A stretch of 64,000 nt of DNA from Litoditis marina. Lineage: Eukaryota; Nematoda; Chromadorea; Rhabditida; Rhabditidae. How positions within the stretch are numbered: position 1 is the stretch's first letter; every line of letters begins with the position of its first letter. The stretch is from assembly GCA_964036275.1 (NCBI GenBank), contig OZ038436.1, positions 20,611,904 through 20,675,903 on the forward strand. Direction: 5' to 3'. Positions 32,001 through 42,923 of the stretch are shown here, in pieces. A program made the position numbers and the translations under genes. The notes under the pieces are model-generated. The model worked only from the letters and a program-made list of their open reading frames with translations. It was not told where the DNA came from and did not search any database.

Positions 32001-35000
32001 AAGGTGTTTAGCTAGAGTCACGTGATTGAAGTTGTTCGACTGTTCATTTATATTCTATTTCCAATATTATTCCCATTTAGTCTGCTGCTGATGTACCCAA
32101 GAATGCTGAGACATCCACTCACAACGAAGGTATACTTTTACCTGTAACAGTATCCAAAGAAATATATCGAATTGGTTTGCTTTTTCAAAACTTCCGACAA
32201 TCTTGTGAGGAATAATTAGGTATGGGGTACAATGTATCGAGGATGAATTTTGTATCAAAACCAACTTTTCCATTTCAGAGAGTCAGAAGCAGTCTGCGGC
32301 TAAAACGGTGAGCAGTCTTCTCCAGTAATCAGCATCAGAATTGCTGGAATTTTTTCAATTTTTGCAATACGTTAGGAAAATCAAAAGTGAAACCATTAAA
32401 CTATATTTTTATTGAACTAGTATGATTCTCACGTGACTCTTTATTGAAGCTATATTGGTAGAGGTAGTAGTGTCCGTTATTTCATCAAAAATGTAGTATA
32501 ATGCTAGTCTCGTCAGATTTGTATCTCTTTCGTTGCAGTCCGAGTCTCGGGATTCTGACCACAGTCTGACAACTCTCGTCGAGCCAGTTATGTCAACCAA
32601 GCTGGCTCCTAAAGCAAAGGACACCGTGTTTGGCAAACTTGAGGTACGTTGAAGAGTGGAGTCTAAAGGTACAAACCAGAACGAATATAACTTTCTCTCA
32701 AATGCAACATGGAATTACACTTTTAGAATGTACAAATTGCTCTAAGTATCCGCAGTGGATATTGTACCACTGGACAAATCTTTTGATCAGCTTGAAGGAA
32801 TAGTTACCGTGGACTACACTTTGGGTTCAGAGAAGAACCGATTCTCAGTTTATTGTGTATGTATATGTATATGTGTAGTGTATAGCGGCTTAACAAAGTA
32901 TTTATAGGTTACGATACTACAGATACACAAGAGCTTCACATAACTGATAAATGTTCATTAAATTTTCGGTTTTTGCTCAACTTGCTTGATCAAACTTTGT
33001 TTTTTTGCAGGACGAAGAATTCGAGAAGATAATGCAACAGGAATGTGCCGCCAACGATGTGAGGGTTTTTAAAGATTAAACCCTTTCTAATATCAAATAT
33101 TAATTGAAAAATTCATTCAATCAAATAAATTTACCCCTCATTTTTCTTGTTTTGGCCAATGGATGGAAAAGTTATGAGAAGAGCTGAGAAAGGGACAAAT
33201 AACAGAAATTAACCAAGATGATAGAGTTAGGAAAGAAGAATTCGTTAAGAAAGTAAGATTGTATTGAGATTAGAAGAACATATTGAAACCCCACAGTAAC
33301 TAGAAAAAAATAGTGTTTAATCAGAACAATATTTTTTCAGAAAGCCGCGATCAAGGCTGCTCGAAAGATCCTGCGCGTTGCCCACCGAGAGAAGGCCTTC
33401 GAAAAGTTGATGACCAAAGAGGAAAACGAACTTTTGGCCAGATTTTTCTCTGGAAAAGTGGCATACACCAAAGAGGTTGGTTGGTCACGAGCTCTTATAG
33501 TGCAATAGTCTACTGGAATAGTGCCAATAGAAGATACGTGTCTTCTCACAACAAGACCGATATTTACTAGAAGTTTCCTCCAAGTACTGTAAGTGCAAGT
33601 AGAAGTACTAGAAGATTCTAGAAGTAACGAGCCCTGTGAAACTTTTGTGAAAAGTTTCCATTTGGCTGCGTTTGTAGTTTGACACCGAAACGAGATCGAA
33701 TCTGTGATGTGAAAGTTGTGCTGGTTGAAAAAAATCATCTAATGTGCTTATTTGCCTTACATTGCAATACTTCATTTCAAACTTCGAATATTCTCCCTCA
33801 TAATAGTATTCAGGTGTTGAAAGTGTTGGACGTAGCCCTGGACAAAACTATTGATTGGATGAAAGTCAATAACATTTCTATCGACGAGGAAACAAAGAAG
33901 CTGATTGAAGAAAGAGAGAAGGTGAACGATAGAATGGATTTATTAACTTTTTACGGAGCTTGGGTTTGATGGTTTGGGCGGGTGCACATATACTCCGCTT
34001 CATTCATTTGTAACCTCCTACAGTAAACTGTCAACTATTCAGAATAATGTATTCCAGCAAAACACAAAAAACACTAATGTTTTCTCGGTAGCCTGCTGTA
34101 CAATGATAACTTGTAGTTTATGTGAATTACCGAAAAGTTTAGCATGCTTGAAATTGTCTGAAAGTTTCAAACGCTGTAGGATTCCTATTCGTTTCCCGGG
34201 AACATTGACGTTTTACCCCCCCCCCCCCCCCCACCTTTCTGAATTTGTATTGCGTTTGGGAAATTGTAGTTTGACCCCCCCCCCCCCCCCCCACCGGGGG
34301 GTGATAATTCAATTTATCACCTGCAATACAAAAGTTTGAGGGTGGGGGGTAAAAAGTAAACATTTCCGGTATTGGAGTTCAGCCCCCCACTCGTTGAAGT
34401 TTGACCCCCCACCGTTGAAGTTTTACCCCCCGCAGACCCAGGTGGGGGGTAAATAGTATGTCGAAGTTGAATTTTGACCCCCCCCCCCCCTCTTCCAGAT
34501 ATTCAGGTTTTAGCTTGGGTGGGGGGTTGAAGTGCTACGGTGGGGACCCAACTAAAGTGGGGGGCGATACTTCAATTTTCCCCGTTTCCCACCTATTCAC
34601 CTAACCTGTCAACATAACGTTGTAACTCTACAGAGTTATTGTACGTTTTTGAGTTTAGCTGTATTATTTGCTCGACTAAGTACTGATGTTTATTTGAGGT
34701 GAAAGCGGCTCTCTTCGAAGAAATTATGACTTCTCCCAAGTACATTCCCGAAACATGGACCAAGAAATATAAAGGCAATTTTCTCATAAGAGGGAGAGGG
34801 AGAGAAAGAGGGAGGGGGGCAGAAAAGAGAGGGAGACGGAGCGAGAGAGAGAGAGAGAGAGGAAGAGAGAGAGAGAGAGGTAAAAGAGAGAGAGATGGTC
34901 GCTTTTTATCATATCTTTCCTTTCAACTAAAAATCATTGTTCAGAACTATTGGCCGAGTCTACTAGAGAGAAGGTGGGAATCAATTGGGCGCGAATTCTG

Positions 35001-35774
35001 CTGTGCTATCCTTCCCAAAAGTCATTTGGAGACGGTCCTGAGGATGCATGTGAGTATTGATTATAACTATTTTCCATTGTTGTTCTCGTATTATGTGAAG
35101 TTTGGGTCATTTCTCATTTTGAACTACGTTCTTCATTTTCAGTTGGCAACTTCACTCGTCAGAAGCGTGGATACATTCTCGGCTGTGTTTTGGGTCCGTC
35201 CGATTCCAAATCATTCCAAGAAACGAAGAGAGAAGAAGCTTGCCGGGTAGGTGGAAACGTAAAAATAGATGAACCAAATTGATCATCGAACTGAAGACAG
35301 CATTTTTCAATTTGTAAACTTCATATAACATTATACTTTCACTCTCATTCGTATTGATGATTTTCTAGGGACTCTATATGGATACGGCTTTCATTTCCAA
35401 CGCCAGGGATTCTGATGAAATTTCGTGAGTTTTTCACCTATCTTCTTCTAATAAATGTCTAAACAGTTGTTGTATTTAAAAAAGGTAAGATATTTTTGAT
35501 CAAATCCTTTATGACAAGGTTTCTAGAAAATGAGCGTAAGTTGATGAGCGAAACCCCAGGAGTTTTTGCATTGATATTATGGAGCTCGCACTGTTCTAAG
35601 TAAACTTTTCCGGTGTACGCGTAACGCGATAAAACTACAACTGAGAATTGATCACTCCTTATATTTGTTCGCTATTCCAGAGCTGTCAGCACTGTCAAGA
35701 CCCCGGATAATTCGACCAGCCCAGCTGGCACAACTAACCATATTTCGGCCGCTGAACCGAAGAAAGAAAAGTAG
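29095..35774 (+). CDS. Charged nuclear-type protein of unknown function, at least 17 exons
   Basis: Not recognised. Exons: 29095-29259, 29562-29629, 29696-29754, 29999-30089 or -30094, 30216/30218-30332, perhaps 30466-30476, 30669-30758, 30986-31072, 31530-31793, 32081-32129, 32279-32307, 32539-32643, 33011-33058, 33341-33475, 33814-33921, 34699-34774, 34945-35049, 35143-35246, 35369-35424, 35681-35774 (TAG). Phases agree except around 30090-30220. The upstream start is missing; the first block has no initiator ATG. The N-terminal half is lysine/glutamate-rich and probably disordered (KKPLTKEEKREEARKK). The C-terminal half looks folded and helical (KAAIKAARKILRVAHREKAF, WARILLCYP, GYILGCVLGPSDSKSF). 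AATAAA lies at 35819. The intron after 34774 seems to use a GC donor. Confidence 0.75.
30095..30150. mobile_element. Solo end of a TATAG...CATTCCTAC MITE at a splice donor
   Basis: TATAGCCTTTTTCATTCCTA, then CTCCTACAGTA, matches the terminus of the element at 42689-42923. It begins one base into the apparent donor GTATAG of the exon ending at 30094. The opposite end is not found in the intron. Confidence 0.6.
31098..31250 (-). repeat. tRNA-like repeat (possible SINE relic)
   Basis: The minus strand carries an A-box-like TGCAGTGGTTGGCGG and a B box CCGGTTCGATTCC about 35 bp later, followed by unrelated tail sequence. It lies in an intron of the 29095-35774 gene. It differs from the SINE at 53228 and from the segment at 28590. 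Confidence 0.45.
34207..34580. repeat. Poly-C/poly-G tract element
   Basis: Runs of 6-17 C alternate with TTGAAGTTTGA-like spacers and then switch to GGTGGGGGGTAA-type G runs. The whole can fold back and has several G-quadruplex-capable tracts. It sits in the intron 33922-34698 and resembles, but does not duplicate, the element at 37063-37697. Confidence 0.8.
34786..34895. repeat. GA-rich microsatellite
   Basis: Imperfect (GA)n and GGGA runs fill the short intron between exons 34699-34774 and 34945-35049. Confidence 0.9.
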
Positions 35775-36060
35775 CCGACAGTTTCATAATATGGGTTTCG
35801 TACTAAAGTGGATCGTGAAATAAAGCTGAATTTGTGATATTTGGTGTTCATAGACATACAAATACAAGACAAAACAGACACAACAGTTCAAAAGAAAATA
35901 AAAATCTCGAATTACGCCAATCTCGAAAAAGAACCAAATTAGTTTGATTGAAGCTGAAACAAAAGCAAAAAATCAAAGCGTCCTGTTAGTTCTCATTATG
36001 AAATCGAAAGTGCACGAGTTCTGTCTCCCAACCAAAATGAATTCCGAAAACAAAAAAGTT

Positions 36061-36480
36061 CTATAATTTTTTCTCTTCAAGTTTTCTTCGAGCTCTATCA
36101 GGATTTTTGGTCTGGTCTTTCCAGAACCTGTTAAGAGAGTCTTCATTTGCATAACGGCACGTGCATTTCCAAGGATCTTCCTGTGATTCCTGTTTCCCAT
36201 CCAGGTCTAACGAAAAAAACACGTTCTGTCTGTTTTCTCGTCGTTTTTGTTATTTCCGAGTAGAAGGCTTCATTCGCTTCTCTCTGCTCTGCCAGACGGT
36301 CTTATTCTCCTATCTCCTAGGTTGGTATCCCAAGAATCAGTTCCTGGCCTGGGTCTCTTCGATCATGCGCTATTTTCTTGTATCTAGCTTCCATATCTTT
36401 TGAAGAAGTCTAATAGTCTGGGATCTGGGCTTGCATTATTGCCAATATTTTCTGACTATAGTTGTTGATTCGATACTTTT
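36061..36480 (-). pseudogene. Frameshifted pseudogene fragment of an unknown coiled-coil-like protein
   Basis: Reading right to left, protein-like pieces follow one another in different frames. First come INNYSQKILAIMQAQIPDY, an in-frame TAG and MEARYKKIAHDRRDPGQELI. Then RLAEQREANEAFYSEITKTT in another frame, and finally LDLDGKQESQEDPWKCTC and LNRFWKDQTKNPDRARRKL ending at a stop (36061-36063). Codon use is gene-like, but the joins offer no introns of workable size. A dead gene is the best reading. The rest of the 880-bp spacer between the flanking genes shows nothing else. Confidence 0.55.
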
Positions 36481-36656
36481 AGAATTACCGCGATTGTTTT
36501 ATTTCCCACTGTTGTTGTATGAATTTGATGTGGGTATGCAACCATAAGTTCAACATTTGGGAAAACTCGAAGACGAAATGCGGATTTTCTCGTCAGTAAC
36601 AGAAAAACTATTTCTATAAATTTGTTTTCAAAATTATTTCTATTTTACAGCCCAAC

Positions 36657-39508
36657 ATGAGTGACGATGCAACCAACGTGGACGCTAGCAGCCTGTACCA
36701 GGTAAACTACTTTTTCATAATCTTGCAATCTGAGATATAGCTAATTTTGAACCTTATAGTTGTAAGTCAGTGCAAAATTACAAATTTTCCTAAACTTTAA
36801 TCGAGTCATCTTATCATCTTTCAAAGCAGTTTGTTTCCAATCAACCATAAAAGTTCTAATGGAAGTTCTTCTGCTCATTCGAGAAATACTAGTTTGATTG
36901 TAATAATTGTGTGTAGTTGTAATTGTGACCGTTTTATGCAATTGCCAATTTTGTCAACTAGTCTATTCAATAACTTATTATTCATGTAGAATTACATCAA
37001 CAACATTTAGATTAAGTGCATAAGTGTACTTTTTATCTCCTTTTTTGAACGTATATTGGGAAAATTGTACAATTGCCCCCCCCCTCACCTTAAGTCCCCC
37101 CCCGTAGTACTATCACCCCCCTCCCAATACGATTTCCTATAGAGAGGGGGGTGATTGTAAATGGGGGGTGATTGTAAATGGGGGGTGATTGTAAATGGGG
37201 GGTGATTGTAAATGGGGGGTGATTGTAAATGGGGGGTAATTGTACAATGTCGACGTTTAACAATAACCCCCCACAATACAAAATGGGGGGTAATAGTACA
37301 ACCCCGGACCTGTTTAACAATCGCCCCCTACTCAATCCGGGGCCGAGTGGTCGACTGGTTGTGTGCGCGCTAGCACCCAAAACACCATGGTTCGATACCA
37401 CTCGGCGCGGTATCTTCATGGCGGACCGCATGAGCTGGTAATAAAGCTCACCCATGCCTAGTTTCTCTCTACGGACCTCTCTCTCTACGGATACTACAAT
37501 GTGATCAATGTTATAATTGTATGAATAAAGTAACACACGGCTGAAATAGTTGCCGTAAAAGATTATTATTAATCCAAACCTGCAGTAAAGAAGGACGTTG
37601 TACAATCACCCCCCTAGGGGTGGGGGGCGATTGTACTACGGGTCGGATTCCAACCTATTTCGGCTCAAGGGGGGGACGATTGTACAATAAACCCCGTATA
37701 TTTTTCCAGGCTCGCGGCAACACCGACGAGAAGAAAAAGGGACCGCGTCGCAAAAACTACTTCGGAGGAAACGTTGGTGAAATTTTTCATTTTGATATTC
37801 ATACTTCTGCGACTCTAGTCTTGTTTAGACTATCCAAATGCCATTCATCTGTATTCCGAGCATCACATGAAATTTTCGCTTACCATAAGTTTAATAGCTC
37901 TTACACTCTATCCTTCTGTTTGAGTTTTCAGGGTTTTAAGGGTTTTTTTTAAGGTTTTCAGCCTTATTCTATTTCGCTCACCATTTGCTATTTTTTACTT
38001 ATTAGATTAGTAATGTGACCGTAAGGATCGCTTACATAATTACACTTTTTTATGTTTTCATTATGAATATTATTCCAGAACCAGTACAAGACGACTGCCA
38101 CCAAGGGAGCAACTGGAACAATGGCCAATGGAACTGCGGTTGTCAATGTGAAGGCGGACGAGGAGTACACCAAAGTGGTATGTACTATCTTGTATCTCAC
38201 TTTAATTCTCAACATTTGTCATGACTTGAACACCTTTTTTCAGAAAGTTAATCACTTTCTTTTCATATTTATCTGTGTGTCCTATAGTTCTTGGCTTCTG
38301 TTATGACAAAAATCAACTAACAGTGTTCTTCCGATTTTATATTTGTATCTTCCGTTTATTGTTTTCTTGTTTACTAGTGTGTTTTTATCGATTGTCCTAT
38401 TTTCAGGTGAATGCTGAGTTGGAGGCCGTGGTTTCGAGGGAAAAGGATATGGAAATCCACGTTGATAGTATGACAAAGTTCCAGATGTGGAAAAAGCGCA
38501 ATTGCTCGAAAAAGCCAACTCAGGCCGAGTTGGACTTCCAAGAGGTAAATATTTGTTAGTTTCATAAGTTATTTTATCAGTTAGTTTATTTGTTTGGTAG
38601 TTAGTTTATTCATTAGTGAAAGCTCATATTATTCCGCAGCTCCTGTATGCAAATTAGATTATGTAAATGTAGTTTACTTTTCAGTAAATTACTTTCAGTA
38701 GCTAGTTTACAATTAGTTTATTATGTAAATGTATTTTGAGAGTAGTTTCAAAAGTAAGCATACTGTAGAATTCAGTTTAATATTAGTACCAACTTAGTCG
38801 GTTAGTATAACAGAGAGTGTGAGCGTAGGTTCGAATCCCACATGAGACAGATGTTTTGTGAACTTAGTATTTAGTTTTATTCAGTTTTGCCTAAATGAAT
38901 ATTTTCAGTACCAGGAAATGAGGGCCCATCTTGGACCAGAGATGATGAACGTAATTGAGAAAACTGTGAACATGGATGGCACCAAAGAATTCGACTGTGA
39001 GTTTGAATAATACATGTATAAAGTTCATTAACGTTGTTTTAACTATCAATGATTAGCATCAAACGGGTGACAGCGAATTGTAACTTGATCTGTTAACATT
39101 ACATCCTTTTCATTCATGACATCAAACTACAGACACATCCAAACGAAGCTTGAAATGCGCCCTTTTTATGCCTATCCCAACTTTATGCATTTTTTAACTT
39201 TATGCATTTTATGCCTAAATTATTACTTACTATTTAATAAGCCGAATTGGAAACAGGCATGGATATTCTGTTTTCAAGATGTAGTTTGTATGCAGGGTGG
39301 TTAACAGCTATTTGACTATTTTGTAGTGTTATGTCAGCTGGTTGAAGTTTTCGGGTTGATTTAGTAGAAATAGAGTGTGGTTCAGGTTCAGTTCCTATTT
39401 GTCATTTTCCCTAATATATTTCCAGGGCGCAGTGTCCCGAAGTACAATCCGGAACCCATTCCGGATTGCGATAATATGGACTTGGAACTACAACTGAAGG
39501 AAGAATAA
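36657..39508 (+). CDS. 171-residue hydrophilic protein of unknown function, six exons
   Basis: Complete model: 36657-36701, 37710-37772, 38079-38177, 38407-38544, 38909-38996, 39426-39508 (TAA), all in phase. The ATG lies 6 nt behind TTTTACAG, suggesting trans-splicing. AATAAA follows at 39573. The N-terminus is basic and glycine-rich (EKKKGPRRKNYFGGN). The middle is charged and helical (VNAELEAVVSREKDMEIHV, KFQMWKKRN). The C-terminus is acidic (IPDCDNMDLELQLKEE). There is no signal peptide or membrane segment, so a cytoplasmic or nuclear protein is likely. I do not recognise the family. Intron 1 is long (1 kb) and holds a nested poly-G/SINE element that ends about 12 bp before the exon 2 acceptor. 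Confidence 0.85.
37063..37697. mobile_element. Poly-C/poly-G fold-back element with a SINE inserted
   Basis: The left end TTGTACAATTGCCCCCCC and the right end GGGGGGACGATTGTACAAT are inverted repeats. Inside the left arm, a 17-bp unit GGGGGGTGATTGTAAAT is repeated 5-6 times (37145-37240). The tRNA-derived SINE at 37338-37572 interrupts it. Confidence 0.8.
37338..37572 (+). mobile_element. tRNA-derived SINE (copy 1)
   Basis: The head GGGGCCGAGTGGTCGACTGG contains the A box, and GGTTCGATACC is the B box. The body (CGGACCGCATGAGCTGGTAA, AAAGCTCACCCATGCC) and the tail (CACGGCTGAAATAGTTGCCG, then a TTATTATTA run) match the copy at 53228-53467 over their full length. The anticodon region and the middle are more diverged. 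Confidence 0.9.
38790..38860 (+). repeat. tRNA-like B-box sequence
   Basis: GTCGGTTAGTATAACAGAG followed by TAGGTTCGAATCCC has the spacing of pol III A/B boxes. It lies in intron 4 of the 171-residue gene. It is weaker than the other tRNA-like elements. Confidence 0.35.
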
Positions 39509-40125
39509 GCTGGACAAGGAACATTCTGATCAAATTATTCATGTTATTTATTGTAAATGTGTTCTAGATGTCAATAAAATTTTCATACGTTTCTCTTAAT
39601 TTTGCACAGACTTCAAATGGCACAGAATAAGACACTAATTGCGGTTGTTTCAAAGAGTTTGTTTAGAAACCCACATGTTGTACTCTTTCGAATTAATTTT
39701 CCGGTTTCACTAAAGTAGAACAAATTGAGATTCTCAGGTGATATTGCCATTTTGATTTGAATAGTCGGGCGGTTTCAAAATACGTGAAAATGTACGTGAA
39801 CACGTTCTGCAGGTATTGTTTACACTTTCCTGACGAGACTTTTCCTGACAGGTTTTTATCCCGTTAACCAAGACAACACTAGTCAATAAAAACATGAGAG
39901 CTGCTCCAAAATCCGTTTCGTCAAACTAATTACCAGGAATGTGCAAATATCGTCTTCAAGGTTTTCAAGTTTTCTGGGGAAATAAACGCGGTTGCAACTC
40001 ACTAGGTGAAATGGTGAGGGACTTAGCCTGGGACATAGCTCGTACGAAGTGTGCTGTAACCTGAGTCCGCCCTGTGTACATTTCTAATTATCTTTTTCAA
40101 ATTTGATAGCGGGTATGAAATAGTG

Positions 40126-40690
40126 ATTTTCGGTCACGTGTTATCGCGTATTTCTGTCCTAGTTTGATTGTTAGTTTGAGGTAGTGAGCTCATCGTTCCG
40201 GTCACTTGTTATCACGTGTTTCTGTCCAAGTTTGATTGTTAGTTTGAGGTAGTGAGCTCATCATTCTGGTCACGTGTTAACACGTGTTATCACGTGTTAT
40301 CACGTGTTTCTGTCCAAGTTTGATTGTTAGTTTGAGGTAGTGAGCTCATCATTCCGGTCACGTGTTAACACGTGTTATCACGTGTTTCTGTCCAAGTTTG
40401 ATTGTTAGTTTGAGGTAGTGAGCTCATCATTCCGGTCACGTGTTATCACGTGTTTCTGTCCGAGTTTGCTTAATAGTGTAAAATAGTGACCTCATCATTC
40501 CGGTCACATGTTATCACGTGTTATCACGTGTTTCTCTCCTAGTTTGATTGCTAGTATGATATAGGGAGTTCGTCTTTTCAATCACGTGTTATCACGTGTT
40601 TCTCTCCTAGTTTGATTGCTAGTATGATATAGGGAGTTTGTCTTTTCGATCACGTGTTAACACGTGTTTCTGTCCGTGGTTTATTGCTAG
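40126..40690. repeat. Minisatellite of eight 68-88 bp units rich in CACGTG
   Basis: Each unit reads TCACGTGTTATCACGTGTTT, then CTGTCCAAGTTTGATTG and TTAGTTTGAGGTAGTGAGCT. Units differ in length because a 10-bp sub-unit, ACGTGTTATC, is itself present one to four times. The array therefore holds well over a dozen CACGTG or near-CACGTG sites. Confidence 0.95.
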
Positions 40691-40710
40691 TATGGGAGTA
40701 GTATGACTCC

Positions 40711-40866
40711 ATGCGACATCTAATTCCATCGTCTCGGTTCGTTTCCGCTGCTAACGCAGCCATTGTCTGCCTAGTTTCCCGGAACACAAGACGCACTTCC
40801 ATCGACCAACTGATGGAAGCATCGTTTCTTCGCAAAAAACACACTTTTTATCAAATTTTCGGTTGA
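40711..40866 (+). CDS. Possible 51-residue ORF beside the minisatellite
   Basis: ATG to TGA, starting MRHLIPSSRFVSAANAA, with gene-like C-ending codons. It begins immediately after the minisatellite. No splice sites or family are recognised, and an antisense frame is also open, so chance is a strong alternative. Confidence 0.2.
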   Translation: MRHLIPSSRFVSAANAAIVCLVSRNTRRTSIDQLMEASFLRKKHTFYQIFG

Positions 40867-41869
40867 AAAAGACAGATAAAGTTCAGAGGGCGTTAGTGAA
40901 ACTTTTTCATTACTAACTCATTATGATGAAACGAATTTTCTTCATAAGTTTCGCGTTTTTTTCGGTCGTCGTTGAATTTCTAGAGAAAGGTGAGAATTGG
41001 CTCAACTTTGTGTGTCTAATCTTGGAGAACATCACGTACTTCTCTTCACTGGAAGAACTCCGCGTCTCGCTCAATCTTCGATCTCTAAAAATCAAAGTTG
41101 TATGAAACACCAGCGGTATTTGAGCGGTAATGACGTTTTCAAAGGTAACTTAGTGCTCATGATAATGCAATTTCAAAAAGCGTACCAAGTGCAAATTATC
41201 TGAAGAAGATGACTTCAATAATCTTCGCTAATTCTAGACTGTCACTTGAGCGGATTAAATGTGGATGCTCATGAAGTGTGATGTAAGCAGTAAGCTGTAA
41301 GCACTCTGTATCTAATTTACAGCGGTTGCTCCTAAAAATCATTTTCTTCACTTTATCTCATTTTTGAACATTGCTTGAGTGTGTCATACTGCTAGAGATT
41401 CAACGTACGATGTTTGTAAAACTTCATCATTTAAGTGAATCTGACGACAAACGGCATGAATGCTGATTTTCCTTCACGTTTTGCACCACACTCAACTTAC
41501 TTGGTGTATAAACTTTCTAGTAATAACAGTTTTTCTCTGCAGTTGATTAGTGAGGTTGAACTTTCCTCCTCGCAATCATACTATAATTTTTAAGTTTTAA
41601 ACGTTTTATTGAAAGTGTCTCAGCTCGACAACAGATCTTGAATAAGATGATGCCAAATGGTGCTGGCTAAATTCACTGAGGCATGATCATCCTAACTCGC
41701 CTAAAACAGTCTATCTAGCAATTCTAAGTTTGCAAACACATACTCAGTCACATTTTTCATCGTTGTAGTTATCACAAACGTATCGACAAAGAATTATCTA
41801 GTTTTTCTTCTATAAAACTATTGAAAAGGGCCAAAGCTTCTTTAACTCTGTTTTCGCCCTAAAGCGGGA

Positions 41870-41944
41870 ATGGGTGTTCGTTTCCCGCTAACGCTGCTGA
41901 CAGCCCTCTTTTTATTGCCAACCCAAACCTGGGGATATGGCTAA
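41870..41944 (+). CDS. Possible 24-residue signal-peptide-like ORF
   Basis: MGVRFPLTLLTALFLL followed by a short tail and TAA looks like a complete cleavable signal sequence. It is either the first part of an unresolved secreted peptide gene or coincidence. No donor is evident before the stop. Confidence 0.2.
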   Translation: MGVRFPLTLLTALFLLPTQTWGYG

Positions 41945-42688
41945 TTTGTTGGCCAGCCCCCCCCCCCATGGTCCAATACAAATTGCTCCACACTCCAATC
42001 AGCTGTTTTTCCACGTGTCTCCGTCTCTCGAGTTCACGTGCTCTTTCGTGCTTCTCTGCCAGTTATCATCGAGGGTTCAGTTGTCGCGGCAACCGCCGGC
42101 CTAAACAAGTAGACGGATTGCTTTCAGTCCACTTCTGCCCACCCCTCATTGTTCCCGCGTGAATTCACAAGACGTGAAATACAATTCAATTCTCACGTGA
42201 AACGTGAACGAAAGATCAGAATTGTTCACTTTATCTCTCTACGTATCCGATTCGAGTTTTGTGGTATATCACTTTTTTTCCAGACCACACATTTGACTAA
42301 AGTGTACTTATGTTGTGTTTGATCTTTCGCGCATAGTATTTTGAGTGTGAAGATTCTGAGTTGACATCAAAGCTGAAGATATTTTTGCTTTGCTGTGTAA
42401 ATGGAGTTCGACTTAAGCTTCTTCAGCGAAAACTAACTTCAGAGTATAGGTATGAAGAGAAGTATCTTATAGTATTGTTCATCCTTAATCTATTGAACTA
42501 ACTGAGGTGCAGATACTCAATAATTCATAGCAACCACATAACTGCTTGGAATTGAAATGTGAAGAATGTTTCTTGGGTTTCACGCAGATTAAGCACATTT
42601 TCTTGATTCTAATCTGAGTATAATTGTGAATTCAGTATTGGTTTGATCATTTGAACACATGGACTCTCGCGACCAAGAGACAATCGGC

Positions 42689-42923
42689 TATAGTCTTTTC
42701 CATTCCTACTGAGACTCCTACAGTAGGATTTCGAAACTTCCAAGTCGTTTCGCTCACTGACTTTTCATCGGAGAAGTTGAGGATTTTTGTACCTCATTCT
42801 CCTTCTCAGGTAGAGTAAATATACTAGAGCATTTTCCATGAACTACATTTTCAGCTTCACAACAGCTTTCGGAAAATTTGTAAGGTTACTGTAGGAGTCT
42901 CAGTAGGAATGGTGTGAACTATA
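42689..42923. mobile_element. 235-bp MITE with TATAGT...CTACTGAGACTCCTACAG ends
   Basis: Inverted termini of about 40 bp: the left reads CATTCCTACTGAGACTCCTA and the right is its reverse complement. The innermost part of each arm is CTACAGTA. It is related to the solo end at 30095 and more distantly to 45814-46049. Confidence 0.85.

Noticed and set aside
34699..35250. Continuous 183-codon plus-strand frame containing an Arg/Glu-rich stretch
   Set aside because: The middle is a GA microsatellite. The conserved-looking reading requires splicing at 34774/34945 in another frame.
37085..37605. Minus-strand frame rich in ITPHLQSPPIYN repeats
   Set aside because: A translation of the 17-bp poly-G tandem array, with no gene signals.
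40126..40690. The minisatellite as a regularly spaced repeat-spacer array
   Set aside because: Units are contiguous and the variable part is a repeated 10-bp sub-unit, not unique spacer sequence.
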